Assembly: GCF_019734195.1 (NCBI RefSeq)
Contig: NZ_JAASHM010000010.1
Coordinates: 50,193-114,192 of the forward strand
From: Clostridium sp. K13
GTDB taxonomy: Bacteria > Bacillota > Clostridia > Clostridiales > Clostridiaceae
DNA: 64,000 nucleotides
Direction of reading: 5' to 3'
Within the stretch, counting starts at the first letter, position 1. The number at the start of each line of letters is the position of its first letter. Positions 45,943 to 56,461 of the stretch are shown here, in pieces. The notes below the pieces were generated by a model that saw only the letters and a list, made by a program, of their open reading frames with translations, did no database searches and was not told the origin of the DNA. The position numbers were made by a program, and so were the translations under genes.

Positions 45943-47475
45943 ATGGCGAAGAAACCTGTAATGTTAATGATATTAGATGGATTTGGAATAGCTCCAGAGA
46001 GCGATGGAAATGCAGTTGCTGCTGCAAAAAAACCAAATTATGATAGATTAGTTGCTAACTATCCTCACTCAGAATTACAAGCAAGTGGTATGTTTGTTGG
46101 ATTACCAGATGGACAAATGGGTAATTCAGAAGTTGGACACTTAAACATCGGTGCAGGAAGAATTATATATCAAGAATTAACAAGAATAACTAAGGAAATA
46201 AACGAAGGTGGATTCTTCAAGAATGAAGCTTTATTAAAAGCTATGGAAAATGCAAAGAAAGATAATACTTCATTACATTTAATGGGATTATTATCTAACG
46301 GTGGAGTTCACTCTCATATAGATCATTTAAAAGGATTATTAAAATTAGCTAAAGAACAAGAAGTTAAGAACGTATATGTTCACTGCTTCATGGATGGTAG
46401 AGACGTTGCTCCAGGTTCAGGAAAAGACTTCGTAGTTGAATTAGAAAACTACATGACTGAAATCGGAGTAGGTAAAATTGCTACTATTTCAGGAAGATAC
46501 TATGCAATGGATAGAGATAACAGATGGGAAAGAGTACAATTAGCTTACGATGCAATGGTACTTGGAAAAGGTGAAACTGCTACATCTGCTGTTGAATGTA
46601 TGGAAAAATCTTATGCTGATAATAAATCAGATGAGTTCGTATTACCATGCGTTATCGAAAGCAACGGAGCTCCAACTGGAACAATCCAAAACGGAGATTC
46701 AGTAGTATTCTTTAACTTCAGACCAGATAGAGCTAGAGAAATAACTAGAGCTATCAATGATAGAGAATTCACAGGATTTGAAAGAGAAACATTAGATTTA
46801 ACATTTGTAACAATGACTCAATACGATAAGACTTTAGACGGTGTTGAAGTTGCTTACAGACCAGAAGCTATAACTAACACTTTAGGTGAATATGTTGCTT
46901 CTAAGGGATTAAATCAATTAAGAATAGCAGAAACAGAAAAATACGCTCACGTTACATTCTTCTTCAACGGTGGTGTTGAAAAAGAAAACGAAGGTGAAGA
47001 TAGAGCTCTTATTGCATCTCCAAAGGTTGCAACTTATGACTTAAAACCAGAAATGAGCGCACCAGAATTAACAGATGAATTAATCAATAGATTAGATTCA
47101 GGAAAATATGACATGGTTATATTAAACTATGCTAACCCAGATATGGTTGGACATACAGGAGTAATGGAAGCTGCTAAGGCTGCTGTTGAAGCTGTAGATA
47201 CATGCTTAGGAAGAGTTGTAGATAAAGTTTTAGAATTAGATGGAACAGTATTCATAACTGCTGACCACGGAAATGCTGAAACTATGATTGATTTCACAAC
47301 AGGAAATCCATTCACAGCACATACAACTGATCCAGTTCCATTTGTATGGGTATCTAATAATACAGAAGGTAAATCTTTAAAAGATGGTAAGCTTGCTGAT
47401 ATAGCACCAACAATGTTAACAGTAATGGGCTTAGATGTTCCAGCTGAAATGACAGGTGAATCATTAATTAAATAG
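45943..47475 (+). CDS. gpmI: 2,3-bisphosphoglycerate-independent phosphoglycerate mutase
   Basis: Mn-dependent mutase of the alkaline phosphatase superfamily converting 3- to 2-phosphoglycerate. Seen are MLMILDGFG with the first metal Asp, MGNSEVGHLNIGAGR with the phospho-serine nucleophile (about residue 62), GRDVAPGSG and the C-terminal metal sites NYANPDMVGHTG and TADHGNAE. ATG 45943 follows GGAGGG at 45933-45938; the TTG at 45931 lies before that site. About 510 residues is standard. C-ending codons are frequent, as in gap and pgk. In related genomes it follows tpiA closely; here ~26 kb intervene. Confidence 0.96.
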   Translation: MAKKPVMLMILDGFGIAPESDGNAVAAAKKPNYDRLVANYPHSELQASGMFVGLPDGQMGNSEVGHLNIGAGRIIYQELTRITKEINEGGFFKNEALLKAMENAKKDNTSLHLMGLLSNGGVHSHIDHLKGLLKLAKEQEVKNVYVHCFMDGRDVAPGSGKDFVVELENYMTEIGVGKIATISGRYYAMDRDNRWERVQLAYDAMVLGKGETATSAVECMEKSYADNKSDEFVLPCVIESNGAPTGTIQNGDSVVFFNFRPDRAREITRAINDREFTGFERETLDLTFVTMTQYDKTLDGVEVAYRPEAITNTLGEYVASKGLNQLRIAETEKYAHVTFFFNGGVEKENEGEDRALIASPKVATYDLKPEMSAPELTDELINRLDSGKYDMVILNYANPDMVGHTGVMEAAKAAVEAVDTCLGRVVDKVLELDGTVFITADHGNAETMIDFTTGNPFTAHTTDPVPFVWVSNNTEGKSLKDGKLADIAPTMLTVMGLDVPAEMTGESLIK

Positions 47476-47485
47476 TTTATATATT

Positions 47486-47512
47486 AGAGAGGCATAAGCC
47501 TCTCTTTTTTTG
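47486..47512 (+). terminator. Terminator of gpmI
   Basis: AGAGAGGC-ATAA-GCCTCTCT stem-loop followed by seven T. Confidence 0.95.
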
Positions 47513-47631
47513 ATTAAAATACAAAACAAAAACTTTGAGAATCAAAAGATTTGACAACGATGTAATTTGTATATATAATCTCATTAAGACAAAAACACAA
47601 CTATTTATAGAGTTAGTGGAGGATGAAGATT

Positions 47632-48498
47632 ATGGCAATAAAAATAATAACAGATTCGTCGTGTGATTTAGCAAGAGAATATATAGATAATAATAATATA
47701 GGCTTACTTTCATTAGTATTAAACTTAAATGGGGAAGTAATAAAAGATGACTTAGGTAAAACATTAAGCTATAAGGATTTTTATGAACAAATGAGAGAAG
47801 GGGCTACGCCTACAACATCTCAAGTTAATGCTCATGAATTTGAAGAAGAGTTTGTAAAATCTGTACAAAATGGAGATTCTATAATTTGTATAACAATATC
47901 TTCAGCGTTAAGTGGTACTTTTAATAGTGCTAATATAGCAAGAAATAATATATTAGAAGAATATCCGGATGCAAAGATTTTTTTAATTGATTCACTTAGT
48001 GTTGCTAGTGGACAAGGTTTATTAGTAGTTAAAGCTTGTGAAATGAGAAATAAAGGATTAGGTGTAGAAGAAATAGCTACTTGGTTAGAGGAAAATAAAA
48101 AGAAAGTTGTACATTCTTTTGTAGTAGATAGTTTAAGTCACTTAAAAAGAGGTGGACGTATTTCGGGTGCTACAGCAGCTATTGGAGGACTTTTAAATAT
48201 TAAACCATCATTATATATAGATGATGAAGGAAAAGTAGCTCAAGGTGAAAAAATTAAGGGGAAAAAGAAAGTTTTAAGATTCTTAGTTAATGAGGCAAAA
48301 GAAAAAGCTGCAAATAGTGAGAATGAAACTTTATATATATGTCACGGAGATTGTTTAGAAGATGCAGAAACTTTAAGGGATATGATATTAGAAGAAGTTA
48401 AATTTAAAAATGTAGTTATTAACTATGTTGGAAATGTTATAGGAGCTCATGCAGGACCAGGAGTTTTAGCAGTATTATTTTTAGGTGAAAATAGATAA
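47632..48498 (+). CDS. DegV family fatty-acid-binding protein (second copy)
   Basis: Second DegV/FakB-type protein of the window (288 residues). It has the IITDSSCDLA opening, TTSQVNAHEFEEEF, SSALSGTFNSA, the RGGRISGATAAIGGLLNIKP loop split as RGGRISGATAA and GGLLNIKPSL, and HAGPGVLAVLF at the end. FakB proteins differ in fatty acid preference, so two copies may serve different chains. Start ATG 47632 is preferred, nine bases after GGAGG; the ATG at 47623 touches the binding site. It stands between gpmI and a regulator gene as its own unit. Confidence 0.9.
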   Translation: MAIKIITDSSCDLAREYIDNNNIGLLSLVLNLNGEVIKDDLGKTLSYKDFYEQMREGATPTTSQVNAHEFEEEFVKSVQNGDSIICITISSALSGTFNSANIARNNILEEYPDAKIFLIDSLSVASGQGLLVVKACEMRNKGLGVEEIATWLEENKKKVVHSFVVDSLSHLKRGGRISGATAAIGGLLNIKPSLYIDDEGKVAQGEKIKGKKKVLRFLVNEAKEKAANSENETLYICHGDCLEDAETLRDMILEEVKFKNVVINYVGNVIGAHAGPGVLAVLFLGENR

Positions 48499-48507
48499 GT
48501 ATAAATT

Positions 48508-48585
48508 GGACTATATTAAAATATATGTATTGAGCAAGTTAGTGAACTTGTGAAATAGTAATTTTAATATGGTCCTATTTTTTTA
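48508..48585 (+). terminator. Branched terminator after the second degV gene
   Basis: An outer 15-bp stem (48508-48522 with 48561-48575, one G-U) encloses a CAAGTT/AACTTG hairpin and is followed by a T run. Confidence 0.8.
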
Positions 48586-48633
48586 TTGCTTAAACAACAA
48601 CTTGAGATATTTATAGTATAGAATTAATTTGAT

Positions 48634-48655
48634 AAAGTCGGCTAAGGCCGGCTTT
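48634..48655 (+). promoter_or_regulatory. GC-rich hairpin upstream of the GntR gene
   Basis: AAAGTCGGC-TAAG-GCCGGCTTT forms a 9-bp stem (one G-U) without a proper T run, 45 bases before the GntR start. Possibly a leader hairpin or a weak terminator. Confidence 0.4.
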
Positions 48656-48699
48656 ATGTTATAATATATATAAATAAATTCTAAAAGGGAGGTGAGTTA

Positions 48700-49410
48700 A
48701 TGAATAAATATGAAATAATTGCAAGTGATATAAAAGCGGATATACTTAATGGTGTGTATAAGCCTAATGAAAGGTTACCATTTGAAAAAGAGATATGTAA
48801 TAAGTATGATGTTAGTAAAATGACTGTAAAAAAAGCACTAGACTTATTAGTATCAGAGGGGTTAATAGTAAAAAGAAGAGGATCTGGTACTTTTATTAAG
48901 GATATTACTGAAAAAGAGATACATGGAATAATAGATAAAAGACAATTTTCAGGACTAACTAATAATAATTTAGGTCATAAGGTAACTAGTAAAATTTTAG
49001 AGTTTAAGGTTATTCCAGCAGAACGTGAAATAGCTAATAATTTAAAAATAGAAGAAGGTGACTTCGTATATTTTATATATAGAGTTAGATATGTTGATAA
49101 TGAGGCTTTAGTTATAGAAAAAACATATATGCCTATAAGCGTAATTCCAGATATAAAAATGTCAGATGTAGAAGGGTCAATATATAATTATATTAAAGAT
49201 AAGTTAGGATTAAAAATTCAAAGTGCACACTCTACTATAAGAGCTGATAAAAGTACACAACTTGATAGAGATTCATTAAAGTTAAATGCGGATGAGCCAG
49301 TTATTGAAGTGGAAAGAGTTGCTTATTTAGAAAATGGAAGAGCTTTTGAATATTCATTTGCTAGACATAGATATGATAAATATGAATTTAAAACAATAAC
49401 AGTTATATAA
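48700..49410 (+). CDS. GntR family regulator with UTRA domain
   Basis: HutC-subfamily transcription factor of 236 residues. An N-terminal winged helix (~3-68, with SKMTVKKALDLLVSEGLI and RRGSGTFI) is followed by a UTRA ligand-binding domain (~90-230). Such regulators next to a GH1 enzyme usually sense a phosphorylated beta-glucoside. GGAGGTGAG precedes ATG 48700. The adjacent GH1 promoter carries a direct repeat that could be its binding site. Whether it is a repressor or an activator is not visible. Confidence 0.88.
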   Translation: MNKYEIIASDIKADILNGVYKPNERLPFEKEICNKYDVSKMTVKKALDLLVSEGLIVKRRGSGTFIKDITEKEIHGIIDKRQFSGLTNNNLGHKVTSKILEFKVIPAEREIANNLKIEEGDFVYFIYRVRYVDNEALVIEKTYMPISVIPDIKMSDVEGSIYNYIKDKLGLKIQSAHSTIRADKSTQLDRDSLKLNADEPVIEVERVAYLENGRAFEYSFARHRYDKYEFKTITVI

Positions 49411-49465
49411 AAATAAGTCATTAAATCAATTTAGATTATTTAGGTTTAATGACTTATTTTTATTT
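49411..49465 (+). terminator. Terminator of the GntR gene
   Basis: A 15-bp stem (49411-49425 with 49445-49459) followed by a T-rich tract. Confidence 0.85.
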
Positions 49466-49520
49466 TGTAAATTTTCTAGTTTATATGGATAAATTCAGAA
49501 AAATATATAAAAGTAATTAT

Positions 49521-49565
49521 ATGTTAATTAAAAGTATAGACATGTTAATTAAAGATATATATAAT
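49521..49565 (+). promoter_or_regulatory. bglA promoter with direct-repeat operator
   Basis: TAGACA (49537-49542), 17-base spacer, TATAAT (49560-49565). ATGTTAATTAAA occurs at 49521-49532 and again at 49542-49553, 21 bases (two helical turns) apart, flanking the -35 box and filling the spacer. A likely operator for the neighbouring GntR regulator. Confidence 0.55.
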
Positions 49566-49603
49566 TTAGATATAAAAGGTATTTGAAAATTTAGGAGGTA
49601 ATT

Positions 49604-51001
49604 ATGGATAAAAAATATATATTCCCAGAAAATTTTTGGTGGGGTTCAGCAACATCAGGACCACAAAGTGAAGGATCATTTAATAAGCCACATAAAAGCG
49701 TATTTGATTATTGGTATGAAATAGAACCAGAAATATTTTTTGATAGAGTTGGACCAGAAGTAACATCAAACTTTTATAACAGCTATAAAGAAGATTTAGC
49801 CATGTTAAAGGAGATTGGATTAAATAGTTTTAGAACTTCAATACAATGGACAAGACTTATTAAGGATTTAGAAACAGGAGAACCTGATGAAGATGGAATA
49901 AGATTTTATAATGATGTTATAGATGAAACTATAAAAAATGGAATGACTCCAGTAATGAATTTACATCATTTTGATTTACCAGTTGAATTATATGATAAAT
50001 ATGGTGGATGGACATCAAAGCATGTTGTTGATTTATTTGTAAAATTTGCAGAGACAGCCTTTAAATTGTTTAGTGATAGAGTAAAACATTGGACAACTTT
50101 CAATGAACCAATGGTAGTAGTTGAAGGACAGTATTTATATGAATTTCATTATCCAAAGATAGTTGATGGAAAAAAAGCTATACAAACTATGTATAACTTA
50201 AATTTAGCATCTGCAAAGGCTATTAGTAAATTTAAAGAGTTAGGATGTAGAAAGGAAGGTGGAAAGATAGGAGTAGTACTTAACTTAACGCCGGCTTATC
50301 CAAGAAGTAATAGTGAGGAAGACTTATATGCATCAAAGGTTGCAGATACAATCTTTAATTATTCTTTCTTAGATCCAGCAGTAAAGGGTGAATTTCCAAG
50401 TCTTTTAGTTAAATTATTAAAAGAAGAAAATATTTTATGGGAAAGTACAGATGAAGAGCTAAATATTATAAAAGAAAATACTGTTGATTTCTTAGGGGTA
50501 AATTATTATCAACCAAGAAGAGTAAAAGCAAAAGAATCAGAAATTGATAATACAAAGGGATGGATGCCTGAAAAGTACTTTGATTATTATGATATGCCAG
50601 GAAAAAGAATGAATCCATATAGAGGTTGGGAAATATATCCTAAAGCCATGTATGATATTGCAGTAAACATTAGAGACAACTATAATAATATTCCATGGTA
50701 CATTTCTGAAAATGGAATGGGTGTTGAAGGTGAAGAAAAGTATATAGGTGAAGATGGATCAATACAAGATGATTATAGAATTGAATTCTTTGAAGAGCAT
50801 TTACAATATTTACACAAGGGAATAGAAGAGGGATCAAATTGTTTTGGATATCATTCATGGACTCCAATAGATTGTTGGTCTTGGTGTAATGCTTATAAGA
50901 ATAGATATGGATATATTGCAGTAGATTTAGCAAGTCAAAAGAAGACAATAAAAAAATCAGGTAGATGGATTAAAGAAGTAGCAGAAAATAATGGATTTTA
51001 A
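49604..51001 (+). CDS. bglA: GH1 6-phospho-beta-glucosidase
   Basis: Cytoplasmic glycoside hydrolase family 1 enzyme of 465 residues. Acid/base E168 lies in TTFNEPMVV and the nucleophile E369 in YISENGMG. At the C-terminus DCWSWCNAYKNRYGY has Ser where plain beta-glucosidases have Glu, and keeps the Lys and Tyr that bind a 6-phosphate, so phospho-beta-glucosidase is favoured. AGGAGG precedes ATG 49604. The partner PTS importer is not in this cluster. The exact disaccharide is unknown. Confidence 0.85.
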   Translation: MDKKYIFPENFWWGSATSGPQSEGSFNKPHKSVFDYWYEIEPEIFFDRVGPEVTSNFYNSYKEDLAMLKEIGLNSFRTSIQWTRLIKDLETGEPDEDGIRFYNDVIDETIKNGMTPVMNLHHFDLPVELYDKYGGWTSKHVVDLFVKFAETAFKLFSDRVKHWTTFNEPMVVVEGQYLYEFHYPKIVDGKKAIQTMYNLNLASAKAISKFKELGCRKEGGKIGVVLNLTPAYPRSNSEEDLYASKVADTIFNYSFLDPAVKGEFPSLLVKLLKEENILWESTDEELNIIKENTVDFLGVNYYQPRRVKAKESEIDNTKGWMPEKYFDYYDMPGKRMNPYRGWEIYPKAMYDIAVNIRDNYNNIPWYISENGMGVEGEEKYIGEDGSIQDDYRIEFFEEHLQYLHKGIEEGSNCFGYHSWTPIDCWSWCNAYKNRYGYIAVDLASQKKTIKKSGRWIKEVAENNGF

Positions 51002-51018
51002 TTAATATTAATATATCA

Positions 51019-51050
51019 AGAGGGAACTAATAAGTTCTCTCTATTTTTTT
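51019..51050 (+). terminator. Terminator of bglA
   Basis: AGAGGGAACT-AATA-AGTTCTCTCT (one G-U) followed by TATTTTTTT. Confidence 0.9.
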
Positions 51051-51198
51051 GCCTACAATTTATAAAAATAAACAAAAATATGCAATTATAGTTTAATTAT
51101 ATTTTTAGGTGCTTTACATTTTTTATTCTAACTTATTTTGTTATAAATTTATATTGTAATTAATATAATAGTATAAATATTAATTAAGGTAGGTTATA

Positions 51199-51783
51199 AT
51201 GGCAAGAACATATGCATATTCAGCAGACTTCGATAAAGATATAGAAAGTCTATTTAAAGATGCAAAGTTATTAGGTGAAGGACATAATGGAATTGTTTAT
51301 GAAGTACCTGGGAATAGAGCTATAAAAATATTTACAGACAAAAATGTTTGTAAGAGTGAAGCAGAAATATTATATAGAGTAAAGAAATCTAAATATTTTC
51401 CTAAGATATATAAGAGTGGAGACTATTATATATTAAGAGATATGGTAAATGGGGAAAGATTAGATGATTATATACAAGAGAATGGATTAAGTCAGCAGCT
51501 TATATATAATTTATATAGGTTAATTAATGAATTTAAGTCATTGAAATTTACAAAATTAGATGCAAGATGCAGAGATATATATGTAGATAAAAATCAAAGG
51601 TTAAAAGTTATAGATCCAAAACAATGTTATAAAAGAAAAGTTGATTATCCTAGGCACTTAATGAAAGGTCTTGATGGAATAGATGTGTTAGAGGAGTTTT
51701 TAAGAGGAATTTATATAATTGACAAAAGAAGAGGAGCAGAATGGGAAGAAAAAATTAATCAATATTATGCAAGGGAATATTAA
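51199..51783 (+). CDS. Small protein-kinase-like protein, probably atypical
   Basis: A 194-residue cytoplasmic protein with a kinase-like fold. The glycine loop LLGEGHNGIVYEV (about residues 24-36) and the AIKIF lysine are present. The catalytic loop reads LDARCRDIYVD instead of HRDLKPEN: the Asp is kept, but Asp replaces the metal-binding Asn. The DFG motif is DPK. It is about 70 residues shorter than a full Ser/Thr kinase and lacks activation-loop and C-lobe parts. It may be a pseudokinase or a small-molecule/RIO-like kinase. It lies alone between bglA and eno; its start follows a weak GGTAGG. Confidence 0.7.
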   Translation: MARTYAYSADFDKDIESLFKDAKLLGEGHNGIVYEVPGNRAIKIFTDKNVCKSEAEILYRVKKSKYFPKIYKSGDYYILRDMVNGERLDDYIQENGLSQQLIYNLYRLINEFKSLKFTKLDARCRDIYVDKNQRLKVIDPKQCYKRKVDYPRHLMKGLDGIDVLEEFLRGIYIIDKRRGAEWEEKINQYYAREY

Positions 51784-51810
51784 GCCTATATGCTCATTGG
51801 ACAAATGGAC

Positions 51811-51843
51811 AAAGGTTGATTGTTGAAAATCAGCCTTTTTTTT
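51811..51843 (+). terminator. Terminator after the kinase-like gene
   Basis: AAGGTTGAT and ATCAGCCTT (one G-U) pair around a short loop, followed by seven or more T. Confidence 0.85.
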
Positions 51844-51981
51844 ATGTGCCTCGAAGGAAGTTTTATCTGACTAAATTAAAAATTTGAAGGAATAGAGGAA
51901 TATTATTTAAGACCATTGTAAAAAATAGATGGGTAGATATTAGATAGGATAATAAAATATTTCATTTAATGTTAAAAATAA

Positions 51982-53289
<1,308 letters not shown>

Positions 53290-53300
53290 AAGTTATTAAT

Positions 53301-53352
53301 ATGGCAAATGGCAAGTTTATTATAAATTGAGCTGTTTGCCATTATTTTTTTA
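53301..53352 (+). terminator. Terminator of eno
   Basis: ATGGCAAA (53301-53308) pairs with TTTGCCAT (53335-53342), with a T run after TTA. Confidence 0.8.
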
Positions 53353-53519
53353 GAATATTTATTGTAAAAGTATATTTAAAACAAACTGTAACTTAAATGT
53401 TAATGAAATATTAAGAATTAGAGTTATTTATATAAGGAATTCTTAAGATTAAGAGTTAATAAAAGTTAAGATTTAGTTTTTATAATTAAATTACAGAAAG
53501 AATCTTGGGGGAAGTAGAT

Positions 53520-54593
53520 ATGAAAATATTAATTTTCACAGGACGTTTTGGTCTTGGACATTATTCAGTATCAGAAGCTATAAAACAAGAAATAAATAAT
53601 ACTAATTCAAATATAGAAGTTGAGATTATTGATATATTAGATTATTTAATGCCAAAGGCAAGTGAATTAATTTATAAAAGCTTTAATGTATTAGTAACTA
53701 AATGGTCAAATTTATATAATTTTATAAATACAAATAATGAAGAAAATAATATAAAAACTTTTAATTATATATTTGTAAAAAAAATAGATAAACTATTAGA
53801 AGAATATAAACCTAATATAATTATTTCAACTTTACCTATAAGTTCTCAATATATTTCTAAGTATAAGTCAATAAAGAAATCTAATATTCCTTTATTTACA
53901 TTTATAACTGATATTTCAAGTCATAATGAATGGATTCATAAAAATACAGATTTCTATTTTGTTGGAGATATAAGTATAAAGAGAAGTTTAATTAATAAAG
54001 GAATTAGCGAAAGTAAAATAATTGTTACAGGAATTCCAGTTAAACAACAGTTTAAAAACAATGTTATAGAATTTAATAAGAAAAAAACAAAAGAAATTCT
54101 TATAATGGGTGGAGGATTAGGCTTAATTTCCTTTAATGAAGATTTATTTAATAAGTTAAATAATGAAAAAGATATAAAGACCACTATCATAACTGGGAAC
54201 AATAGAAGTATGTATGAAGAGTTAAAAAGTAAATATAAAAATATTAATGTTATAGGATATACAAATAAAATAAATGAGTATATGAGAAATGCGGATTTAA
54301 TAGTGTCTAAATCAGGAGGTATAACTCTGTTTGAAGCTATTTATAGTGAAACGCCAATTTATGTTGTAAATCCATTTTTAATGCAAGAAGTTAAAAATGC
54401 AAGATTTATTGAGGAAAGAGGAATCGGACAAGTTGTTTGGAATGAGAAGGATGATATTACAGATGATATTTTGTCTATTATTAATGATGATGAGTCTATA
54501 GAGATTATGAAAAATAATATGAAAAAAATTAAGGAAAATGTTAATCAAGAAGAGATTTTAAGAATTATAAATAGATTTGGAAAGGAGGCTTAA
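53520..54593 (+). CDS. MGDG synthase-family glycosyltransferase (UgtP-like)
   Basis: A 357-residue GT28-type enzyme. The N-terminus MKILIFTGRFGLGHYSVSEAI matches the MGDG-synthase/UgtP start, where Gly-His binds the acceptor lipid. A C-terminal nucleotide-sugar site is seen as LIVSKSGGITLFEAIYSETP (about 261-280). Such enzymes glycosylate diacylglycerol from UDP-sugars to make membrane glycolipids. Start ATG 53520 behind GGGGGAAG; the TTG at 53505 is upstream of that site. The next gene starts three bases after its stop, so the three genes here are one operon. The sugar used is not known. Confidence 0.82.
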   Translation: MKILIFTGRFGLGHYSVSEAIKQEINNTNSNIEVEIIDILDYLMPKASELIYKSFNVLVTKWSNLYNFINTNNEENNIKTFNYIFVKKIDKLLEEYKPNIIISTLPISSQYISKYKSIKKSNIPLFTFITDISSHNEWIHKNTDFYFVGDISIKRSLINKGISESKIIVTGIPVKQQFKNNVIEFNKKKTKEILIMGGGLGLISFNEDLFNKLNNEKDIKTTIITGNNRSMYEELKSKYKNINVIGYTNKINEYMRNADLIVSKSGGITLFEAIYSETPIYVVNPFLMQEVKNARFIEERGIGQVVWNEKDDITDDILSIINDDESIEIMKNNMKKIKENVNQEEILRIINRFGKEA

Positions 54594-54595
54594 GA

Positions 54596-55279
54596 ATGAT
54601 ATTTACAATTGTAGTATTAATTTTAATAGTGTCATATAGCATAGTTCCTACATTTTATTATAAATTTAGGGGAACTCCTATTGTTAATGAAGTAAGCGAG
54701 AATAAGTTTTTATCACTAACATTTGATGATGGACCAGATGAAAAGTATACAAGTACTCTTTTAGATTTGCTTAAAAAATATGATATAAAGGCAACATTTT
54801 TTGTTGTAGCTAAATTTGCAGAAAAAAATCCTGCAATCATAAAGAGAATGGAAAAAGAAGGGCATACTATAGGACTTCATTCTTTAGAGCATAAAAATGG
54901 TCTTTTAAATGGACCTATATATACAAATAAAGAGTTTGAAGAAAGTTTAAAAATAATGAAAAGCTTAAATGTAAATGTAAAATCTTTTAGACCTCCATGG
55001 GGACATCTTAATTTAGAAACTATTTATAATTTAAAAAAGCATGACTTAAAATTAGTTCTTTGGGATGTAATTATAGGTGATTGGAAGGCTAATATAACAG
55101 CAGATGAAATATCAAGAAGATTACTAGAACAATCTAAAAATAGGAGTATTATTTGTTTGCATGATGGAAGAGGAGAAAATGAAGCGCCTAAAAGAACCAT
55201 TGAAGCTTTAGAAAAAACAATACCTATTTGGCTGGAAGAAGGGTATAAATTTTTGAAGGTAGGAGAACTTTATGAATAA
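54596..55279 (+). CDS. Polysaccharide deacetylase family protein
   Basis: NodB-domain carbohydrate esterase (CE4), 227 residues. One N-terminal membrane segment (~1-18) leads into the catalytic domain with motif 1 TFDDGPDEK (Asp-Asp, about residues 42-50), motif 2 HSLEH (about 97-101; His-x3-His for metal), motif 3 RPPWG (about 131-135), and ICLHDGRG near the end. Substrates of this family are N-acetylated sugars in peptidoglycan or other wall polymers. Its 3' end overlaps the next ATG by eight bases. It could act on the product of the preceding glycosyltransferase. Confidence 0.88.
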   Translation: MIFTIVVLILIVSYSIVPTFYYKFRGTPIVNEVSENKFLSLTFDDGPDEKYTSTLLDLLKKYDIKATFFVVAKFAEKNPAIIKRMEKEGHTIGLHSLEHKNGLLNGPIYTNKEFEESLKIMKSLNVNVKSFRPPWGHLNLETIYNLKKHDLKLVLWDVIIGDWKANITADEISRRLLEQSKNRSIICLHDGRGENEAPKRTIEALEKTIPIWLEEGYKFLKVGELYE

Positions 55280-56351
55280 AACTATGAGTGTAAAAGAAAT
55301 TTTAAGGAGTAGTATATTGTTTGTAGGATTAATTGCTATTACATTTTTTATTTTATTTAAAGATAATAGTATAGAGAATATAATGGAATCCTTAAAAAAT
55401 GTTAATTTAATATATGTGTTTTTAGGCATGGTATGTATGTTTATATTTATTTGCTGCGAAGGAATAAATATTAGACGTATGTTGAAATTATTTAACTATG
55501 ATATAAGTATTTTAAAGGGATTAAAATATTCATTTGTAGGATTTTTCTTTAGTTCAATTACACCATCAGCATCAGGTGGACAGCCAATGCAAGTTTATTA
55601 TATGAGTAAAGATGATATTAAATTTTCACATTCATCATTAATATTACTTATAGAGCTTGCAAGTTTTCAGTTTGTTACAATATCTATTGCTATAATATCA
55701 TTTATTATTAATTGTGATTTTATTATAAGTTTAAATACTGGAATTAAAGTATTAATTTTTGTTGGAATTATATTTAACTTTATTATGTTTTGTTTTATAG
55801 TTTTAGCTATATTTTCTAATAATTTTATAAGTAAGATAGTAAATATATTTTTTAAAGTAACTAGTAAAATAAAGTTTATAAATTCAATAAAATTAAGATC
55901 TGTAGTAGAAAGAGAAGTTAAGCAATATCAAGAAAGTGCATTATTTATAAAAAATAATAAAAGTGTTATAGTTAAGGTAGTATTAACAGCATTTGCTCAA
56001 ATTTGTTTTATGTATAGTGTAACATTTTTTGTATATAAAGCATTTAATCTTTCAACATTTTCATTTTTTACTGTTTTTTCAATGCAATCAATTTTATTTA
56101 TTACTGTATCAGCTATACCTCTTCCAGGATCAGTTGGAAGTAGCGAAAGTGGATTTTTAACTTTATTTAAGACATTATTTCCAGCAAATACTTTAAGTTC
56201 GGCAATGCTATTAAGTAGAGGAATTAGTTTTTATTCATTTGTAATAATAAGTGGATTAATTGTACTTTTTATTAAAGTATCTAGAAAAAATAGAAATATA
56301 AGTTGGTTAAATAAAAGTAAACTCAATAATAAAGCTTTAGTAAATAAGTAA
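55272..56351 (+). CDS. Flippase-like lysylphosphatidylglycerol synthase TM-domain protein
   Basis: A 359-residue integral membrane protein of the UPF0104/LPG synthase transmembrane family, without the C-terminal aminoacyl transferase domain of MprF. About eight hydrophobic segments are present, with the conserved SSITPSASGGQPMQVYYM motif (about residues 96-113) and PLPGSVGSSESGFL (about 282-295). Members of this family are thought to move glycolipids or lipid-linked sugars. It overlaps the deacetylase gene by eight bases, so the two are translationally coupled, which fits a three-gene glycolipid or lipid-linked polymer unit. Confidence 0.85.
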   Translation: MNKTMSVKEILRSSILFVGLIAITFFILFKDNSIENIMESLKNVNLIYVFLGMVCMFIFICCEGINIRRMLKLFNYDISILKGLKYSFVGFFFSSITPSASGGQPMQVYYMSKDDIKFSHSSLILLIELASFQFVTISIAIISFIINCDFIISLNTGIKVLIFVGIIFNFIMFCFIVLAIFSNNFISKIVNIFFKVTSKIKFINSIKLRSVVEREVKQYQESALFIKNNKSVIVKVVLTAFAQICFMYSVTFFVYKAFNLSTFSFFTVFSMQSILFITVSAIPLPGSVGSSESGFLTLFKTLFPANTLSSAMLLSRGISFYSFVIISGLIVLFIKVSRKNRNISWLNKSKLNNKALVNK

Positions 56352-56386
56352 CAATTGTATAATAATGGAGTTATTTGTAAATAATC

Positions 56387-56415
56387 TTGATATATAATAT
56401 TTAATATGGTATGAT
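56387..56415 (+). promoter_or_regulatory. Promoter of secG
   Basis: TTGATA (56387-56392), 17-base spacer, TATGAT (56410-56415). Confidence 0.65.
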
Positions 56416-56461
56416 AAAATTAAGTGAAAATGCACGAAAGTACAATATGGGAGGTGTAACC

